Shown in pieces: positions 60,643 through 64,000 of a stretch of 64,000 nucleotides of DNA. The notes under the pieces were generated by a model. It ran no database searches and had not been told where the DNA came from. It saw nothing but the letters and a program-made list of their open reading frames with translations. Every line of letters begins with the position of its first letter. Position 1 is the first letter of the stretch. The translations under genes were made by a program, and so were the position numbers. The stretch is from Helianthus annuus. Taxonomy: Eukaryota > Streptophyta > Magnoliopsida > Asterales > Asteraceae. The stretch is taken from NCBI RefSeq assembly GCF_002127325.2, contig NC_035438.2:143955787-144019786 (forward strand). Direction: 5' to 3'.

Positions 60643-62079
60643 GGGGAGTAGTATATTTTCAGAAAATACAAAAACAGTAAAAAATTCAAAAATGCAAAAA
60701 CATGATAAAATTTCAAAATCCAATAACAATAGAAAACTGAAAAAGAGCTTGTGTAAAAAGGGAAAATGATAGTACATTGGCTTGACAGTTACAGTATGCT
60801 AACAATTTGCAAAGTTTAAAAAGGGTTAAACAGTCTCACTGATGTTGTGTCGATAGGTTTTTACACATTTAGTAGATTTGTTCGGGATATAAACCTAAAA
60901 TTTCAAACTTGCGAAATTTGTGGGGAACACTACTTGGATATATAGGTAACCCCTGAAATCTCGTTTGAAAGGTCCCTCTTTCTGAAATACTAGGTCTTTA
61001 TGCTCAGTGATATCTGGGGTATTATTCCGGGACTTCTGCTGAATGGAAGTTCTGACCTAGTCCCCGAATAATACTTTCCGCATTGCTTGAAACATAGCAT
61101 CACCCTTAGCAAATTTGATTAAACAATAAAATTGATAATCATTGCTGTTGAAACAAAAGATCCTCTAAAGGGGACACACCGAAAAGTCGAAGCCGTCATC
61201 TCTCTGCGTATACGAAAGTATCGACCTGAGCTCTCACGGCCCTCGCATCTAACCCCTTACAGTTATCATATGTGGTATACTCGCCTGTAAGACTGAATAT
61301 TGGGATTCTGGATACGGGAGTATATTCAAGAGGTGGGACACATGAATGAGTTAAGTTCCTAAAACATCTAAATCGTATCCTGAGTAAATTGAAATTTGTG
61401 TGAGAATTTAAAGTGGATCACTATATCGACAATCTATGTGAATTGTTTAATTCTGAGTATGAAATTAAGCTTAACGGTACTTGTAACTTGTCTGATAAGC
61501 TGATATGATTCCCTGACACGCTCACCAAAAATATGTTTGTAAATAGTTTAATTTCTTTACATTCTGCAATTTGAGTTTCTGTATTTCATTTCTAGTTTAG
61601 AAACTTTATTAAAAATCCAAAAAGATTTTATTTCTGCTTTATTTTCTGACAAACCAAAGTGGAAAGTTGATCGTTGGATTCTCAAAGACTGAAGCAGATG
61701 CATGAAAAGTTCTGGACTGGAGAATGAGGAGAGCTTATCTTGATAAAGATTGGGTTGTTAAAAAAGTCAAAACAAGTTCATTAACTTGATGCTTGTTATT
61801 TTCAGAAAATGTTTGAAAATGTTAAACAAAAATCAGTTTGTTTGTCAAAAAGATCAACCAAGGTCATTAAGTTGAAGTTGGTAGTTTAATTGAGTAATCA
61901 GGGTCATTAATTTGGACCTGAATACTTGAGTGGATTTCTAAACTGATAAATTTTGTGATTTATTGTTAAAAATCAATAGTTTGTAATGTTATTGGTTGAG
62001 TAACAGGTTGTGGATTTTATCATCCCCATGGCTCAAAAAGTTAATGTTTGAACCAGACCAAGACCCTAGATCCCAGCAT
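60643..62079 (+). other. 3' non-coding region of element B
   Basis: An internal purine word TTTAGGGGGAG spans the pol stop (60638-60650). The rest has no open frame and is similar in parts to 21476-23400 of element A in opposite orientation. It has no ORF3, unlike element D. Confidence 0.75.
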
Positions 62080-62294
62080 ACCGAAAGGGGGAGTCTGTGA
62101 AAGGGGGAGTCTAGAGTCTGGATCAACAGTCAAAGGGGAGACTGAAGATAGAGACAGGAAGAGATCTGAAGATAGAGACAGGAAGAGATCCTGAACCTGT
62201 GAAGAAAAAGCTTTTGCAATGAGAAGACAATGTTGAAAAAGACCAAGACTGAAGACTCGACGTCGAAGACTTCGTCAACATCCAAGGGGGAGTC
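62080..62294 (+). promoter_or_regulatory. Cluster of polypurine tracts before the 3' LTR of element B
   Basis: GAAAGGGGGAGTCTG-type words at 62083-62095, 62099-62112, 62131-62143 and finally CCAAGGGGGAGTC at 62282-62294 next to the LTR. A 22-base tandem repeat (gaagatagagacaggaagagat) lies at 62143-62190. Only the last tract is expected to prime plus-strand DNA. Confidence 0.8.
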
Positions 62295-62803
62295 TGTTGG
62301 TGCACTCAATGTCTGTTTACTGCGTCTTAATCGAGTCTTAGGTCTAGATAGGTTAGATTGGAGCTTGGAAATGAAAAACTGGATTTTAGAGTGTAATTCC
62401 GCTCGAAATGACATTTATGTCATTTCAAGCGAAATCAGGATATTGTGTAATTCCGCTCCAGATAGGTTTTAGATGATTCCGCTCCAAGATGTATAGTTGG
62501 TGATTCCGCTCCAAACGAACATGGTGATTCCGCTCGAAACATCATCATGGGGTTCCGCTTGAACCATTTCAAGCGGAATCAGAGCTACTATAAATAGGTC
62601 AGTAATGATTTCATTCGTAACGTTTGGAGCGAAATCAGATCATGTGCTAGGTGTCGAATTGGTGTCAAAATTTACTCAGAAAGCATTAATAGAAAGGAAA
62701 TTAAAAGGATAAAGCTGTTGTGACTTTGTTTACTTTGATTCCGCCTCTGTATTCAAAGATGAACTACCTTTACTGACTATTTAGGGTCGCACACGGTCCA
62801 ACA
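62295..62803 (+). repeat. 3' LTR of element B
   Basis: 509 bases. Compared with the 5' LTR it has an extra 54 bases (about 62403-62456) with the hairpin GAAATGACA...TGTCATTTC. TATAAATA at 62589-62596. Otherwise near-identical. Confidence 0.94.
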
Positions 62804-62808
62804 GTGCC

Positions 62809-63034
62809 CCACTCCAGAGCCCATGCAGAACAAGACAAACAGAGCAGACAAGAGACACGAGGCTGTGGTCAACTCCCAGATATGAAGAATCTCTCAAAGA
62901 ACCACAAGTACTGACCACAGGATCATGCCCTCTGACACACGGGGCCGTGTGTGCATACGGACTGACACTGGACAATTAATGAAGACAGAGAGGAAAGGAC
63001 ACGGGGTCGTGCCCCCTGGGCATGAGGCCATGTG
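62809..63034. repeat. Older repeat that element B entered, right part
   Basis: Continues the sequence left of B. Words cacggggccgtgtgt and cacggggtcgtgccccctg resemble text at 28480-28510. Non-coding. Confidence 0.5.
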
Positions 63035-64000
63035 TGTAATGCCTCGTAATTTAATTTTTTTAGAAAAAAATTCATATTTATACCATGACTCGAGGCGTTA
63101 ATCATATTAAAAATATATATGAATTTACGTATTCGTTATTCGTATGGTCGACCGTTTAAATAAATAATTATGCACAAACCGATACTTTTCAGGTTTGCAA
63201 TTACGCGTCCAAACGTCAATTAATGACCTTACTTGACATATTGTCAATCCTAAAATAATATTTTACTACACGTTACGACGCTCGGGTGTGAAAACGAACT
63301 TCGGGAAAGCAATTGGGCCGCTTAAAACGCGAGTAACGGGCTTGTGGGCCCTGGGCCCAAGCCCATTTAAAAACCTAACTAATTTTAATCCCCATCTTCT
63401 TCATTACATTTTGAGAAACCCTAGTGACCATAAGCAGCCGCACACCACATCTTCACACGAGACCCCTGCCCTCTCATCTCTCTTGTCCGAGTTTCCGGCA
63501 ACCGGAGCTACACCGGCAGTGGTTCGCCGTCAGCGGTGGTGGCGTATGGTGGCGACTGCACAAGACGAAGAGCGTGAGAGATGGTAAAGAGAGAAATCAG
63601 AGACACGGCGGCGATCCGCCGTCAGCGGCGGCGGCGGCGATACTTGGTGACGAACGGCATCAGTTCCAGCGATTCAGAGCTGGTTCGAGCTCCGGTCGAC
63701 GTCGTTTCAGTCAAGTTCCAGTTCGAATCTTCATTCGTGTTAGTTTTGAGACCAGGTTTTTTTTTTTCGCTCGATTCAAGTTACGGTCAGTTTTGTTTCG
63801 GTTTTGGTTGCGTCTATTTCTGGTTTGACTTAAGTCCCGATTTTTTTAGGATTTCGTTCGATCCCGGTCACCGACGACAGCCGGAGCCGCATCGATGGGA
63901 AATGGTGTCGGCAGTGGTGTCGGGTCAGTCCTGATCTTTTTTTTTGTTTACTTTGGTTCGAGTTTTATTCATTTAAGTCTCAAGTTCGAGTGTCATTCTA
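63035..64000 (+). mobile_element. Probable Ty3/gypsy LTR, truncated by window end
   Basis: It opens TGTAATGCCTCGTAATTTAA, a typical gypsy LTR start. A promoter-like stretch follows (GTGGGCCCTGGGCCCAAGCCCATTTAAAAACC, 63340-63372), then a CT/GC-rich leader-type region with a (GGC)n patch at 63615-63640. The end is off the window, so LTR status cannot be confirmed. Small frames (63424-63934) overlap in several phases and are not conserved proteins. A host-gene promoter and leader is the alternative. Confidence 0.4.

Larger units (their letters stand above)
28515..62803 (+). mobile_element. Element B: Sirevirus-like Ty1/copia element split by elements C and D
   Basis: LTRs at 28515-28969 and 62295-62803, TG...CA ends and a perfect target duplication GTGCC (28510-28514 and 62804-62808). 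Without its two guests it is about 9.9 kb. Order: LTR, primer site, leader, long gag, protease, integrase, RT, RNase H, 3' non-coding part with several purine tracts, LTR. RT following integrase defines Ty1/copia. It is interrupted in gag (29931/41329) and in RT just after YVDD (46595/59628). It also has frameshifts, stops and an integrase deletion of its own, so it is dead. Confidence 0.95.

Noticed and set aside
63424..63934. Overlapping plus-strand frames near the right edge
   Set aside because: Three phases are open together in GC-rich sequence; no domain recognised, and the region is better explained as an LTR leader.

Overview
This window is plant nuclear DNA, most likely from a member of the daisy family (Asteraceae). 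That placement rests on remembered resemblance of the retrotransposon families, not on a search. Only one host gene is recognisable. About two thirds of the sequence is LTR-retrotransposon, much of it nested, and the rest is small DNA transposons, a Helitron-like element and simple repeats. I found no rRNA, tRNA or CRISPR.

1-6.8 kb: a brassinosteroid-signalling kinase (BSK) gene on the minus strand. Eight exons with consistent splice phases encode 409 residues; the last exon or exons lie off the left edge. Its introns hold several small inverted-repeat transposons, including a hAT-type MITE nested inside another, both with 8-bp target duplications. 6.8-14 kb: intergenic DNA with a 21-bp minisatellite, a Helitron-like element (8969-about 12304, minus) carrying a piece of the SSU72 phosphatase gene, and a hAT MITE with a perfect 8-bp duplication (13310-13933). 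14-20.5 kb: a 2.9-kb Ty3/gypsy 5' LTR with its primer-binding site and leader (element E, minus), then degenerate repeats.

20.5-27.5 kb: a MITE split by element A (20725-27479, minus), a Ty1/copia deletion derivative with LTRs and a partial gag but no pol. 28.5-62.8 kb: a nest with perfect 5-bp target duplications at each level. Element B (copia, plus, 28515-62803, TSD GTGCC) was broken in gag by element C (Ty3/gypsy, plus, 29932-41323, TSD GATAT) and in reverse transcriptase by element D (copia, minus, 46596-59622, TSD TCAAC). C itself carries a 499-bp TG...CA insertion with TSD CTGAG. 62.8-64 kb: the older repeat that B entered, then a probable new LTR running off the right edge.

A, B and D look like Sirevirus-type copia elements: a very long gag with coiled coil and two CCHC knuckles, and repeated purine tracts after pol. 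The most unusual features are these: (1) D has a third, sense-strand ORF of about 857 codons between pol and the 3' LTR, with basic, acidic and coiled-coil parts and no membrane segment. (2) The same short motif array precedes both gag and this third ORF in D. (3) LTRs of three different elements carry dense, element-specific arrays of self-complementary motifs just upstream of the TATA box. (4) The Helitron-like element carries a captured SSU72 exon. Every large reading frame here apart from BSK belongs to a transposon, and all the transposon frames are broken by stops, frameshifts, deletions or insertions.
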